A stretch of 64,000 bases of DNA from Prostheceraeus crozeri (taxonomy: Eukaryota > Platyhelminthes > Polycladida > Euryleptidae). The notes beneath the pieces are model-generated. The model was not told the origin of the DNA. It did not search any database and saw only the letters and a program-made list of their open reading frames with translations. The translations under genes and the position numbers were made by a program. Of the stretch, positions 1 through 13,031 are shown piece after piece (position 1 is the first letter of the stretch; the number at the start of each line of letters is the position of its first letter). The stretch covers positions 124,001 to 188,000 of the forward strand of contig CAJQUW010005303.1 of assembly GCA_907163375.1 (NCBI GenBank), written 5' to 3'.

Positions 1-892
1 GGCTTGGGGGTCGACCGCCCCCCCCCCGCCATTTTGCAATCCTGCCCCCCCCCCAATTCGCTATCGCATGAAAATTGATAATGGGAGACCGGTTAGTCAA
101 CAGTCAAATGTATGCATTGGAAAACATATGGAGTCGATCCCCATCCTATATCGTTAGATCTCATGCGCGCGCTACTACAATCCATTTCCATGTTAACACA
201 CGACGCTCACTCTTCACTGACAGCGGTGCACGCAACGGCGTCACCGTTCCCAGAGTGATGTGTTGACGTCATCAGCTAGCAATCGTTTTCTTGTTCGAAC
301 AGATTCAGCGACTGCGACCGCAAAGCGCGTGCGTTCTTTTGATTCCCATGACTTTGACATAAGTTGAAGATTGATTTCCGCATGCGTGCTGCTGCTCCTT
401 CTCAAAACCACAGATGTATCACCGTGTGAACTTCACTGTGAATCACACATTTGTCGTCTACAAAATCTTTCAATGTCCTATGTAATTTTTCTATAGTGCG
501 AAGTCCATTCTTTAGGAATGCGACATATGGGCCTACTAGGATTTTCAAAAAACATAGTGTACACATATCGGCACAATTCATTTCAACTAACCCGCAAAGA
601 AAAATTGTGCAACAATGATTGTGGCTTGGACATCTGAAAATAGATGATGTCGACGCCAAGAAAAATTGTAAATTGCAAAAATAGTAAGCTTCAGTTAGAT
701 AACACTCATTTTGTTTTTCGAAATAGGCCTAATTTCAGAGACCAGATTTGAGAGCAGCAATTTCTTAGTAGGGGGCCTACTAATCACTGCAAAATTCACT
801 GACGAGACGAGGATTGTGTATGCCCCCCATTACAAAATCTCTAGCTACCTGTCTGCTCTCAACACTTAAACACTGATATATTTCTGAGAATA
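1..892. other. No gene seen; C-rich start
   Basis: Two C homopolymer runs lie in the first 53 bases. An 85-codon minus-strand ORF (402-659) has no recognised motif and is not supported. Confidence 0.5.
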
Positions 893-1272
893 TCTACAGC
901 ACACCTCTCAATTTTTTCAATGCGAAAATCTGTTTAAGCCATTATTGCGCTGTTGCGATTCAATTTACATCGAATTTAATTAAATAATGGACGACTGTGT
1001 GGTGAATAGAGTTAACTGTTCGAAATGAATGCTCCATTGCTCTCATGCACCTGAATTCTTGCATATCCAACATAACAGATTCTATAGTACCGTCTAAAAC
1101 CAATAAAATCCATCAAAATATTCAAAATCTCGTATGTTTTTTAAAATGGTTCAGCAAAATAATAAAAAATGGAAATTTTTTAAAACTTTGCAAAGCCTCC
1201 TAGCCTATATACACCAAATTAATGATTCATTATGTCAGAATGAAAATATTTGAATTTTTTCTATAGTTGTAT
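893..1272 (-). mobile_element. Truncated mariner-like fragment
   Basis: It is the reverse complement of the left 380 bp of the mariner at 6531-8149, with only scattered differences (for example the shared segments around 'cctcctagcctatata' and 'ttaattaaataatgg'). It stops at 'ctatagttgt', so the outermost about 20-30 bp of the inverted repeat and all of the coding region are missing. Confidence 0.8.
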
Positions 1273-1294
1273 ATCAGCTGAAGCAAATTTGTAC

Positions 1295-1478
1295 GTTATG
1301 TTTTCATGGGAGTGAAATTTCCGTCCGTTATATCCAGTTGTAGACGTTATAGACGTGCTCGCTGTAACCAGGGTATTATATTATTAGTTAGATAAGATAA
1401 TTTGCCGGGAATATTTTATGCGTACGTTATAACCGAATGTACATTATATCCCGTGTACGTTATAGTAGGATTAAACTG
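1295..1478. repeat. Transposon end with ACGTTATA subterminal repeats
   Basis: At least five copies of cGTTATA (near 1294, 1328, 1347, 1423, 1457) lie in 185 bp. On the reverse strand the segment opens CAGTTTAATCCTACTATAACG, a form typical of pogo/Tigger-type termini (CAGT start, subterminal repeats). No partner end was found and no TA lies next to the CAGT, so class is uncertain. Confidence 0.4.
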
Positions 1479-1604
1479 CATACATCAAGGGTTGTAGGCT
1501 CATAACAGAATCAATCATCAAACTTCAAAGCCCAAAATGAACCATCGACAAATTAATCATGTCAAGAATCAATTATTGCAGTAATCGTAATGACGTCAGC
1601 AATT

Positions 1605-2370
1605 TAAGAAATTGACGCTGACGGAGTCAATTTGCCTCTGAAAAACAGCGTCAGCGTCAATTTTGGAATACAGTGATAAATTTATCATTTCTAAGATCTG
1701 GTCGCTTGAGTTTTCTGTAGAATTGAAAGTAGTTTGAAAGTTTTCTGTAAACGAGTACTGCATGCTGATGCGAGAAGGGAATGTAAAAAAAGTGACATTT
1801 ATTATTTGGTTCAGTGTTATATATTGGAGTTGGGAAGGTCTATGAGCTGGGGGATCTCGATGGTCTCAATAATGGGTATGCTAATGGCTACAAAGTGACT
1901 TCTACCTTATGTGATATTTCTTCAAGAGGTCTATGAGTAATCACTTTCAGGTAGCTGAACTGCTGGTGACAATAATGAAATCAAAATCAGTCAATGTTAC
2001 GATTCGCATCGGCTGTGTCTGTATTGATATTTCGTCTACAGGCTTATCGGCGAATGTTCCCGACATTTTTTTATATATTGATGATAGACTCGACTTCACT
2101 TTTATTCCTAATTCGCTTTTGGATCTGTCGACATTGTTTTGCTGTTCGCAAAGAGTGCCGAAAGGAGAGATCTTCAGGCCTACTGTAAAAGTATTCGCAG
2201 CGACAAAGTCTATTTACCGTTTGAGTTTCAAAACAGATGATGAAGTATGATGTAAAATTGACGCTATGAATTGACGCCTTCAATTTCATGATTGGTTGAC
2301 GGCGTCAATAATTTGGCAATTGACGCTAACGCTGACGCCGACGCCGTCAAGTTTTTTCATTGACGCGTAC
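1605..2370. repeat. Element bounded by TTGACGC-rich ends
   Basis: The left end has ttgacgctgacggagtcaa and cagcgtcagcgtcaa. The right end (2255-2370) has at least six TTGACG/GACGC units including the perfect palindrome TTGACGGCGTCAA. The clusters face each other around a 600-bp core containing a 105-codon ORF (1933-2250) with no recognised domain. It looks like a DNA transposon with subterminal repeats, boundaries unresolved. Confidence 0.45.
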
Positions 2371-2375
2371 AGCAC

Positions 2376-3508
2376 TGTACAATTGTAATAGTCCTTCATG
2401 TTTATGTGTCTAAGAATTGCATTTTTATCATAGAAATTGACAACAATAAAACCTCTAGAATGGAAATTAAGCTTCATGCAATGCACAATAACGGCACATA
2501 AATCGCACGCATTTTCACTTAGATGCACCTGCCAACGTCTGTATCATTGGGTTAGAATCAGTCACATGAGTAAATCGAAGCCTTTAATTGGTTCTTCATG
2601 CCGCAACTTAGTTCCCCCGGATGTGCCGCGACCTTGAGTCAATTTCCATTCTAGTGAGCTTCAGATAAACAGTTCATTTCTATGATTTTTATGATTATCT
2701 ACCAATAGCAAAAACCAAATGACCGAATTTCCATCTTTCTATTTTCGTAGGCATTTGAACGAAATTCACTTATTCCTTGGTGCTACTGAAGTGATTCATT
2801 CATTATTCAACCCATTATTTTCAATTTTATAGACCTATTAAGTCCGCTACTAGTGACACTAATCTAATTTATCGCGTGAAGTCTCCTTACATCTACATCG
2901 TTGTTCACTTACCATTTTATCATCGACAAGTCATTGTCTGGGGATCCAAATTTGTGGATCACTAACCTTTACTATCATCCAAGCATTTGATGCAATTACA
3001 ACCATCATAATAATGCGCACGCTTATTGCATTGTATTTTATTGCATCCATTGATTGTCATCTTAAGAGTTTAGTCTTCGATATCGTCTTAATGATAGGAA
3101 AGCTCCACACATGATCAATTACAATAAAAACAGATGCTGTTGGTAAATCTTGAGAACATTCGTCTTTGGACTAGCATGAAAGAATGCAGATAAAATTACT
3201 CAGCAATTTCTCTTTAAAAATAATTTCCGGTGACTGCCATTGAACTGAACGAAGAATTCGCGCTCATGAACTGAAGAACGAACTGAACTGAGGCTTCTCA
3301 GATTTCTACAGTTACAAGCGGGAACTGTGTTCACATAGTGACATTTCACTATTCGCATGGAAATATTGAAATGAGATTGAGGACTCAATTTCGAGTGATC
3401 TCTGTTATGCCAAAGTTGATGTGAGGGATTGGTCAGCTTTGGCCTTGGATTTATTATTTTTATGAAGGTCTGCAAATGCACGTGATGTTTTTGTCAAGAT
3501 GTAAGGTG
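2376..3508. other. No gene seen
   Basis: Ordinary AT-rich intergenic sequence. Only short ORFs without motifs. Confidence 0.5.
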
Positions 3509-3510
3509 TA

Positions 3511-4254
3511 GTCCGGGAGCCAGCGTGAAGTTGTGCAGGGAACGAGGTAGTACATAAAACTTTCACATAGCATAGTACACCTCTAACCTACTGCAAAACT
3601 TCGCGTCTGCCGGATCAGATCATTTGCTTTTCAGAAATAGAGAGGATAACACAATCCTATGTATTTCCAGTGGTAAAATTGTGACATTAAAGGTGTTGAC
3701 TCCATTTTTTCGAATTTTTGCTCATAAAAGTTACACAAATTGGTATTTTGTTGAACTGGTTATTATAGAAATCATCTACAGATCATGATCTTTCAAATGA
3801 GTCATCATTCAGTGACAGAGGATGAAGTAAAGTGTACAAACAGACACTTTTCGTTAAAGTATATCAACAATTTTCCTGAAATTTCTATGTTAAAATTTGC
3901 AGTTGCACCAACGAAAAGTGTCTGTTTGTACACTTTACTTCATCCTCTGTCACTGAATGATGACTCATTTGAAAGATCATGATCTGTAGATGATTTCTAT
4001 AATAACCAGTTCAACAAAATACCAATTTGTGTAACTTTTATGAGCAAAAATTCGAAAAAATGGAGTCAACACCTTTAATGTCACAATTTTACCACTGGAA
4101 ATACATAGGATTGTGTTATCCTCTCTATTTCTAAAAAGCAAATGATCTGATCCGGCAGACGCGAAGTTTTGCAGTAGGTTAGAGGTGTACTATGCTATGT
4201 GAAAGTTTTATGTACTACCTCGTTCCCTGCACAACTTCACGCTGGCTCCCGGAC
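3511..4254. mobile_element. Fold-back (long-TIR) element, copy 1, 744 bp
   Basis: Two 345-bp arms (3511-3855 and 3910-4254) are near-perfect reverse complements, with one difference noticed, around a 54-bp spacer. Ends are GTCCGGGAGCC and its complement, with TA on both sides (3509-3510, 4255-4256), which suggests a TA target duplication as in Tc1/mariner-type elements. The 65-codon ORF reading through the spacer is a by-product of the palindrome. Confidence 0.9.
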
Positions 4255-4256
4255 TA

Positions 4257-5439
4257 GTGTGTTAAAGAGGTTGACATTCTTTTAGGCAGAAAATTTAACC
4301 TAAATCGTTCTTCCTGTTGCTCTAAATCAGATGCTGTAATTTCAAAAATCCTTCAAAATATCCGAATTCATTGAGAGCAATGGTGTTTTTTGTTTTTTTT
4401 TTCATGAACTGTGCTTTTTTCGGTAACTAATTTGTAAACAAATACCGCGACAATAATCTACGCATAAGTTTAAAAAAAAGAATTTGAGAAAAGAAAATGA
4501 CAAGTAAGTCTTAGCTTTAATCGCGATTCGGAGCGATTTTATTTCAAGCTATAACAACTGCACAGATCAAACAGTTGCATCTAAGTATATACGCGTATGT
4601 TTCAAAATTTACATTGACAATGCAATTGTACAATTGTGCATGTGTCAAATGCAATATGAGCTCTATAAAAACTCTATAAATGCATATAAAAGAATTAGAA
4701 GCTATTACCAGAAACATGTGGCACTACCCAGAATCACTCATCAATGTCTTCATTATTCCGATTATAAAAGTAATTCGTTACCACGATTTTCTCAATGTTT
4801 TCCAAAGTGAGTACATGTAGATGAGTTAATCAAATACATGTAGCATGTTTTTGTCGTAATGACAATATCTAGGTGATTTATGTGTTTTTACAAAATATCC
4901 GGAAGTTGGATAAAAAATTTATTTTAGGTGATTCACCTAAATTGTCGATGTCTAGTAATAACAATAACCGACTTCCGTCTTGTCTCGTTATTTTAGGCAT
5001 CAAGTCCCCTAGAAAGGAAAACTATAAGAAAATGTTCTCATCCATGAAAAATACTTCGACGCTAAGCTAGACTTTCGACTTCGATAAAACCTTGTTTTCA
5101 CATATGCTTCTCAATTCTGAGAACTATGATATCACTGCGTTATTATCAGGCCTACGCTATCATGTTATTTTATTGATCAATTTCATTACTCAATTGATTG
5201 ATAGGAGATGTCCATGATTCCATCAATAAGTGTCTATCAATTATCTTTTTCGAAGACAAAATAGGGCCTCTGTATTCTCCATATTTACAAGTCTCTGGTG
5301 CATTTTCATGACCTCTCATCACGAGGAGCGAGACCGTTGTGACTATGGTGCAAAAAATTTTACTTGTTTTAAAACATGTTTTTTGCTTTTTTGAAAATTT
5401 CGCATATAATCTTAGTCCCTGCTCTCTACTTATGAAAAG
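4257..5439. other. No gene seen
   Basis: AT-rich, with only short motif-less ORFs. The last part may hold more LINE sequence upstream of the recognisable relic, but no motif could be read. Confidence 0.45.
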
Positions 5440-5752
5440 ATGCTGCAATCTGCGGAGATACGTTGGATGTGTGAAGTGAGAAAATCAGAGAGAAAGTCTA
5501 ATGAATATCTCCGACAGGAAATGGGTCCAGAGAACACCTTGGATTCCATCAGAAGACAGAGGTTGCGTTGGTTCGGTCACGTGCGGAGAACGAGACAGAG
5601 TGGGTCAAGAAAGTCATGGAGATCAAAGTTGCTGGCAAGCGTGCTGTAGGGCGTCAAAGAAAGACCTGGTGCAATGTGATAGACGATGATCTGAGAGATG
5701 TTGGTGCTCAAGAAGCTGATGCATACAATCGCCAGAAGTGGAGGTGAATCAT
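5440..5752 (+). pseudogene. Non-LTR retrotransposon (LINE) ORF2 C-terminal relic
   Basis: It encodes RRQRLRWFGHVRR, then after a frame change near 5590 VGRQRKTWCNVIDDDLRDVG and RQKWR before a stop at 5745-5747. The 'RLRW.GHV.R ... GR.rKTW...I..DL' pattern is the usual end of many LINE reverse-transcriptase proteins. Sequence after the stop includes gatgagtaagtgagt, like the 3' end of the LINE at 26935. Confidence 0.8.
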
Positions 5753-6509
5753 CAAAAGAAAACCGTCCAAACCATCATCTTCTGGATCACAAGGGCGTAA
5801 AGGGGATGAGTAAGTGAGTGGTTTCTTTAAAGTGAGTGAATATTTAATCTAACTTTCGATTGCAAAAGCTAATTATAAAAGTTAATATAGCATAGTAATC
5901 TTAGTATCAGCTGTTGAGTGCTTTTATTGGCATTTGGGATTACATTTCATGAGGAGTATATGCACATAATTGTACTGTACTTTCGGCAGATAAAATAAAA
6001 ATCAAATTTCTCATTTGGTACAAGTATTCATTACTCCTAACTCCTAAACTCATGCGAGCGCAGTTCATCTATGACTTCACTCATACGACACACCATCATT
6101 TATAACACAAGATGGCTACCTTTTGATCTCATTATGAATTATGTTTCTATGATCCATTGAAGTTTATTCCGAGGAAATATAAATAATATATACAATAAAA
6201 AAATTATCACTTATAATATTACAAGTATATTATGAAAATGTTATTTAACATTCAATTAACGCATCAGTTAGCTGTAAATTGAAATAACAAATAAATAAAT
6301 ATATAAAATTATGAATTAGTATATAAATAACAAAAGTTTCTCTTATGCTTTTGTCTATTCTTTGGGTCCTGGGATATCCTGATTCGTTTACAGATCAGTA
6401 ATGTGCCCCAAGGTGTGAGAGTCTGTGACTTCGAATACTTTATGTTATTTTTCCGCTTTTCTGATCGATGGAGTGACGACAGCAAATGTCTGTGATGTGA
6501 ATTGCCATT
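5753..6509. other. No gene seen
   Basis: AT-rich. 6170-6320 is almost entirely A and T. Confidence 0.5.
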
Positions 6510-6517
6510 ACGTGAAC

Positions 6518-8982
6518 CATAGAGTAAGTACGTGGCACGTCCAATAAGTTTCCGGACAACTATAGAAAAAATTCAAATATTTTCATTCTGACATAATGTA
6601 TCATTAATTTGGTGTATATAGGCTAGGAGGCTTTGCAAAGTTTTAAAAAATTTCTATTTTTTATTATTCTGCTGAACCATTTTAAAAAACATACGAAATT
6701 TTGAATATTTTGATGGATTTTATTGGTTTTAGACGGTACTATAGAATCTGTTATGTTGGATATGCAAGAATTCAGGTGCATGAGAGCAATGGAGCATTCA
6801 TTTCGAACAGTTTACTCTATTCACCACACAGTCGTCCATTATTTAATTAAATTCGATGTAAATTGAATCGCAACAGCGCAATAATGTCTTAAACTGATTT
6901 TTGCATTGAAAAAATTGAAGAGGTGTGCAACTCGTCATGTTCCTCTTAACTATCAGAATCACGATTTACAGAACAAAATGGAAGCTGCTTTCAGGGACTA
7001 ATGTCATTCGCTGTCGACGATCCTGTTTTGGGCAGCAAGCAGAGTTTGGACGATGTCGATAGAGTGTCAATGATGATCCACTTGAAACCTGAAGGTAGGC
7101 CTACCGAGTCTGTTACAACCACGAAGTCCGAGCCGATGAAACAGGGATCGACGCATATCGATTGCCACTCTTAGTGAGGAGCTGAATGTGTCCAATGGAA
7201 GTATTGGAACTCTCCTGGACTTTTCCTGAGCATTGAAAAGTCAAACCATGGTTTTTTTCTCGCATCTCCCATTTTCTCATTGAAATACCTGGAATTTTGG
7301 TGACAGACTTTGGTCATCACTGAAGAGCTTGCAGAATATTTCATTCATAATATTTTTGTTGTTGATGAAACTCCTTTTCTTCGACTATACAATTCACCTT
7401 CCAAATGACATTCATCATCCGAGTGGAGGAGACCTGTCGAGTGGAACCTTGGGAGGATGCAATCGAGAACTAGTCATCGACGATGTATGAGTAAACTTTT
7501 TTCAACACATCAAATAATTTGCTTTTTGACGTGTTGGAATGGCGTTCTACCGCTCCCGGTACTTAGTTGCAACCATCTAATTCAAATGCTCGAGCAGCTG
7601 CGTGAAACCCGTTCACTACTACCTCATTGTTTTCTCCATGAAGACGCCATGCTCACACATCCGGAATTGTGCATCAATGATGCTGGCTTCCATAGTTGAT
7701 AACTATCCTCGTGCAGACCGGACCTCTCTTCAACCAACTTCTGGTTGCTTAGGACTCAGAGAAAAGCATTTGCATGGACAGTCATTTAGATGCAACTAGA
7801 GGAATCTGAGGATCAACTAGAGGATCTAGAGGAATCTGTTCTCGAAATTCTGGGTAAATTTCGTTTAGAAGAGTTTGAAATCCTTGACGACCTTAGGTGT
7901 CAGGAAGTTGAAATGTGTTCGAAGAGAGGGAAATTGGTTTGAAAAAGTGAACTTCTGAAGACCTGCAATTTTTATCTGGCTACGCAGAATTATTTTTTAA
8001 AATGATTCAGCAGACTAATAAAAAATGGAATTTTTTTAAACTTTGCATAGCCTCCTAGCCTATATATGCCATACTAATGATCCATCATGTCAGAATTAAA
8101 ATATTTGCATTTTTCTACGTTTGTCCGGAAACTTATTGAGCGTACCACGTATGTTAGGTAGAGTGGCAACTCCGCATTTGTTAAATCCCCAATGTGTATG
8201 CACTTTCGATTTTATTAAATGAACTCGAGGTGAATACAGTTGGAAATGTTTCCAACTGTGAGATATGCACATTTATGCAGTTTTGAAGAAATTACAACTG
8301 AATTGACTGATCATGATACTATAATGCAGAAGAAAATTATATTATTTTGCAGATCGTCCGTGTCATGACAGCCTTGGAGACGTAATGTTTATTAAATTAC
8401 AAGTCGATGACCTGCTATTGCTTTCATGCTGAACCTCAAGAGAATCTTCTTGAACGTGATGATATCATAGTCAACCTGCCACTGGTAGAGCAAAGTAACA
8501 GAATCAAAGACAATGATTTCAATTAACTTGAAAGATGAAAAAGGGTACACATCACCATTCATGTTCAAGAAGTGAAACATAAATTTAGTGAATCATATAT
8601 TCATGCCGATGAAAATTGAATTAAAAACATAAAATTTCAGCCAAGAAAGCACAATAAGATCTCGACTTTTTCATGAAGACTTCCATTATAATGCCGTTCG
8701 TTAGATTTCCTTCATCATCAGCATAATTTCAGCGTAGTTAGGATGCTTGTTAGCAAATACTCATTCCTTTTGATATCCAACTTGTTTCATACTACTTTTA
8801 AAGGGGCGTCATGTCGGTAGTATATAAATTGGCAAAAATTTAGCTTTTTCAAGACTGTTCAAATAATTTTTTGGACTGCAGGAACGTAATTTCCACATAA
8901 AAGTGAATCTTTCGATATAAAAATTTTCACTGTATACAGATACTTTTTTGAGTCCACTCTACCTACATATACTAACTCTATG
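6518..8982. mobile_element. Non-autonomous DNA transposon with 8-bp TSD, interrupted by a mariner
   Basis: The ends begin CATAGAGT and are flanked by the perfect 8-bp direct repeat ACGTGAAC (6510-6517 and 8983-8990). The terminal inverted repeat continues as AGTAtgt-AGGTAGAGTGG on both sides. The left end is split at TA by the mariner 6531-8149; without it the element is about 844 bp. A second copy is at 30206-31005. An 8-bp TSD fits hAT or P-type transposons; no coding remains were seen. Confidence 0.8.
6531..8149 (+). mobile_element. Degraded mariner-family transposon
   Basis: 1619 bp flanked by TA (6529-6530, 8150-8151). The ends are inverted repeats starting CGTGGCACG with shared CAATAAGTTTCCGGACAA-type text extending about 150 bp. 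Inside, broken frames recall a mariner transposase: a helix-turn-helix-like segment near 7180-7215 (LNVSNGSIGTLL-like in one frame) and a 'NA..TH'-like site near 7635-7670 (HEDAMLTH). Many stops and frameshifts make it inactive. Confidence 0.75.
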
Positions 8983-8990
8983 ACGTGAAC

Positions 8991-10140
8991 TGACATTCCG
9001 CAGCATGTATGTCCGAGTGTATAGAAGATAAGTTATATCGGTCCGACCTTCTGAATACTCAATCGATCGATTTCAAGCGTGCTCGCTGTCATTTTTAATA
9101 AGGTATCATTTTTCTATAAAGGTTACGTTTCTACTTATGTGAATTACAAAATAACAGTGTTCAGTCGTCTTAACTGTTGTAGATCGTCCAGAATTCAAAT
9201 ACCGATAAGTAACTGACAGCATTCTTTCCCGCTGTGTCAATTGTGATGAAACAGTTTCGTTCATTTGCCTTCATTCTATCGCCAAATTTGCAGACACGGT
9301 GGGAGGTCTCAAATAATGCCTCAATACATTCCAGAATATCGAAACATGCATATTGCAGAATTCTATAGTCACTAATTAATCGACTGGAAGCGCTGAAACT
9401 GTTAGTGCCTTGTCCTTTCATACATGTTGAATCAGGTAATTTAAGAATTTAAATTTCTTGAATTTTGCAATTGAAAGATTGCAGTTGATGCATGCATTGG
9501 GTGACAGAAGTGTTCTAGCAAGTGCTAACTGATCCAAAGTATTGAAAATGCCGCAAGATATTGTGTATGACTGTTTCATCAATTGATTAGCTGTCTCAGT
9601 TGAATTATGTCTGACTATTTAATAAGTCAAATGATAGCTTTAAATGAACATAATGATTGTAAATAGGCTATCTGAGAGTCTGTGACATATTCATTGTTGT
9701 GTTTATCAGGCTTGATGCAATCATATACTTTCATCCAGCATTAATGGCCTATTTGTATTTGGGACATTATCAAGAATCTATTTGTGAATTATCAAACTCA
9801 TCAAAACTATCAAAAATAACTTTATAACCATATGATTTTGGAGACCGTGTTTCAGTTGGAAGGGAAAACCAAAATTACAACATTTACCGAGCAATTTCGC
9901 GCGCACACCAGAGGTTGCCTAGATTAAACATATAGCTAAAAATATCTTATTCACGGCTGATCGCTTTCAGGATTCCAACTAGGAAATAGGCTATTTGGTG
10001 CATGAGCTATTTAACTTCTCGATATTGCTATTCTTATATGATAACTTTCAAACTCCATTTTATGTTCTGTTATAGACACGTGTGATTATTCATTCACTTA
10101 TTTCAATAATTGATTAGCACTATAATTATGATACATGAAC
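8991..10140. other. No gene seen
   Basis: Intergenic; short ORFs (such as 9170-9421 minus) carry no motif. Confidence 0.45.
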
Positions 10141-12481
10141 TTAACCCATTAACGATTTTTCATTTTATGCGTATTGAAGCGTCGTTTTAGAGAAGTGCTT
10201 TCGATAACTTATCAAATGCATCCCCAAAGTTTTAAATACTAGCAGCTCATGTTTGCTTTTTTATATCGGGTACGCAAGATTTCCTGCGTGTGGGCAGAGA
10301 CGTGTACTTTCCTATCAAGTGTGCGAATGATTTTCGATTATGATGATGACCTTCCATTTTTGTTTATCGGAAAAGTCAAGGACACTCGCATGAATCAAGT
10401 CAACACTTCTTAATAGCACTGACCAAAGTATGCGACTCCAGGATCGCAGACATTATGAGGTATGGTAATATATTCGGCTTCATAAAACTGCAAGAAATAT
10501 CGATCTACATCTAAAAAGCATGTTGTTCAAGAAATCAGGACTTCATCTGAGATGATGAAATTTCAAGTAGTCCACATCACATTTCCTTTTCATATTTGTA
10601 CTTGACTTTTCTACGACAAAATGGGTAACATAACTTGGCCAGTAACCAACATACAAGTGGGCTACTGCATTTCAAACGAAGTGAAAGTTTTGAGTCGTCT
10701 CGTTAGCTAAATGTGTGTGACACCAGATCACAAAACGTCGCAGGATGTTGAAAAGTATTCATGGAAAACAGCGACACGACACATTTGCTGTTGAGGCGCT
10801 CAGAAAACATAGAAGTAGGGTCCACAGCCACTGTATGTTCGAAGTAAGCAACGAAAAAACAGATTTTCTGTATAACAGAAATGTTCTGAGCAATTTACAA
10901 ACCTTTAATGCAGCTAAGATTTTATTTGGAAAATAAACTGCCTGCTCCAGTCCATGTCAGTAGGTGTAGACCTAAAAATGCCCACATTCTAACTGTGAGT
11001 CAATGGATTTTCCGGATAAAAATTTAACAAAGGTATAAGTTGTAGGTGTTTCCACGAACGCTCCTGTTATTGAAATTGTGCTACTACCCTTGTGACATTT
11101 TTATCAAAACTGAGTTTTCTTTACTTGATAGGCCTACATGCTTGGAATTGTCAGTTGTATGTCCATTATCATTCCATCTAAATAATAGAAAATCTGGGTC
11201 ATGTACAAAAACTAGGCCTTCTGATTTTTTTCGCCAATGTTTCAGTGGAGCACTGCCAATTTACTTCCCCTAATGTGAATAGACTGCTCTTACATCCATC
11301 AATCAAAGAGAATGCTATATCAAAGTGGAAAATCAATCCTAATCGATTGCTGGAATTTTTTTTGCCAACACATGCCATGCAGTCCGTAATCTGCGCAATC
11401 TAGTCATTTTTTCCAAAGAGGTGTAAGATTCAAGATCATTTATCTTAATCGAAATGACTTACTTCAAATGTTTAGCGCTCACTACCAACGATGGTCAAAG
11501 ATGATATTCACATTTTGTGCCTGTCGCAGCTTGCTCTATAATCTATCAATCATGCGGTCACTTTATTGAGACTGTCCATATTTCTATCATATAGGAGATG
11601 TATGTGTCGCTAATTTTACTAATTGAACATTTTTAAAAAAATTGTTGTCATATATTTCAGTCAATTAGGTATTGTAAACCATTCTGATAGTGAAGATTCA
11701 ACTCAACCTACATGAAAGTGCACACATCTGCCCACACGCAGGATATCCTGCGTGATGCTAAATCAACTTCTTGATTCCATGCTATGGCTGCAGTCCAATT
11801 TCTACTTGCATGCATGCTCTTCAAATAGATAGAAAACGTTGAGTTTGAAAACACTTTTAAATATCAAAGCTTCACCGATGATTTTGTTGGACAATAACAT
11901 TTAATTGAATTTTTACATAAGATGCCAGTAATTTTCCCAGTTTGGAACAACTACCATATGTGGAGAAATGCAAAATTGTGCTGTACATGTATTGTATCAG
12001 ATAGCTCAGAGTATTTAATTGCAAATAAAGTAATTGATCAACATAGATACATCAAAAATTTGTATTAGAGCGTGGCATGATGCATATTTAACTTAAGATA
12101 TATTTATTTACATTCTAAGACACTCTATCATTCGATAAGCACTTTTGTAACTTTTGCTCATTATTACCCTATTTTACTTGATTCTGGGTGAGCACAAGAT
12201 TGATCTTTTTCGATAAGAAGAATAACTCGATTTCCTTGATTATGATGATGATGAATGAGGTTAATAATTGCCTTGCGATAATCTATCACTGTATTGTAAG
12301 TATAGATTAGTTGTTTCTAGAAAAACGATGTTTACGCAAAGTGCTCATATTTACCCCGGATGACGCTAAGCCTTGAATTTGTCATAGAACCAGCTAAAAC
12401 TATAGTGACAAAGTTCCTAGAGTAAAAGTTTAGTAAATGTCGCAACGCAGGGAATTCTGCGTCTGAGCGTTAATGTGTCAA
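10141..12481. mobile_element. Possible piggyBac-like relic
   Basis: The left end reads TTAACCCATTAACG and the right end CGTTAATGTGTCAA; their complements match at 12 of 14 bases and start with TTAA/TTGA. Subterminal CTGCGTGTGGGCAGA-type text occurs inverted at about 10275-10295 and 11722-11745, with a related piece at 12444-12463. A TTAA-led short inverted repeat suggests piggyBac, but no transposase motif was read. Confidence 0.35.
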
Positions 12482-13031
12482 GTCTAATAAAATTTATCAA
12501 CATGCACATCCAATTACTCACGCATTATCATGCAATGAGTATACGTAAGTCACTCCAATTTCATTTTATCATCCAAATTGATAATAAGCTATAATGCGAC
12601 TTGTAAAGTACATGTACGTAGGCCCATGTGGCTTGTCTAAATTGAAATAGAAATTCAAAATCATTAATTAGTCCATTCAAGCGGTAATGGTGAATCATTG
12701 TTGCAATTAATTGCTTGATAGTACCAACTAACTATGATCTATTGATGGCCGTCATCAAATAATTTGCATCTCATCAAACAATTGCAGACTGCTCCCATCA
12801 AACAATTGCAACTAATTGATTGCTTCCAGCTGTAATCAAAAACAATTGATTGATTGCACAACATTTATTGCAATTGAACTTTGATAACCCCTGGTGCACA
12901 CCCTTTAGGCTTTAATGATCGAACAGAACCGTCTGCATCGTTGCCTCAATACGATGTGTAGCCTTACTTAAATGCAAGTCAGGACAGCAGGTGGGTGGAG
13001 CAGGCAAAGGGAAATCGTTCGCAGTTAAAGC
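12482..13031. other. AT-rich with CAATTGAT-like words, no gene seen
   Basis: 12660-12880 is rich in CAATTA/CAATTG/TTGATTG words (for example ATCAAACAATTGCA repeated), a low-order repetitive stretch. Confidence 0.5.

Noticed and set aside
402-659. 85-codon minus-strand ORF
   Set aside because: No motif and no flanking transposon signal; could be chance.
3785-3982. 65-codon ORFs in both 744-bp elements (also 37504-37701)
   Set aside because: They read through the fold-back spacer and the start of the second arm; conserved only because the DNA repeat is conserved.
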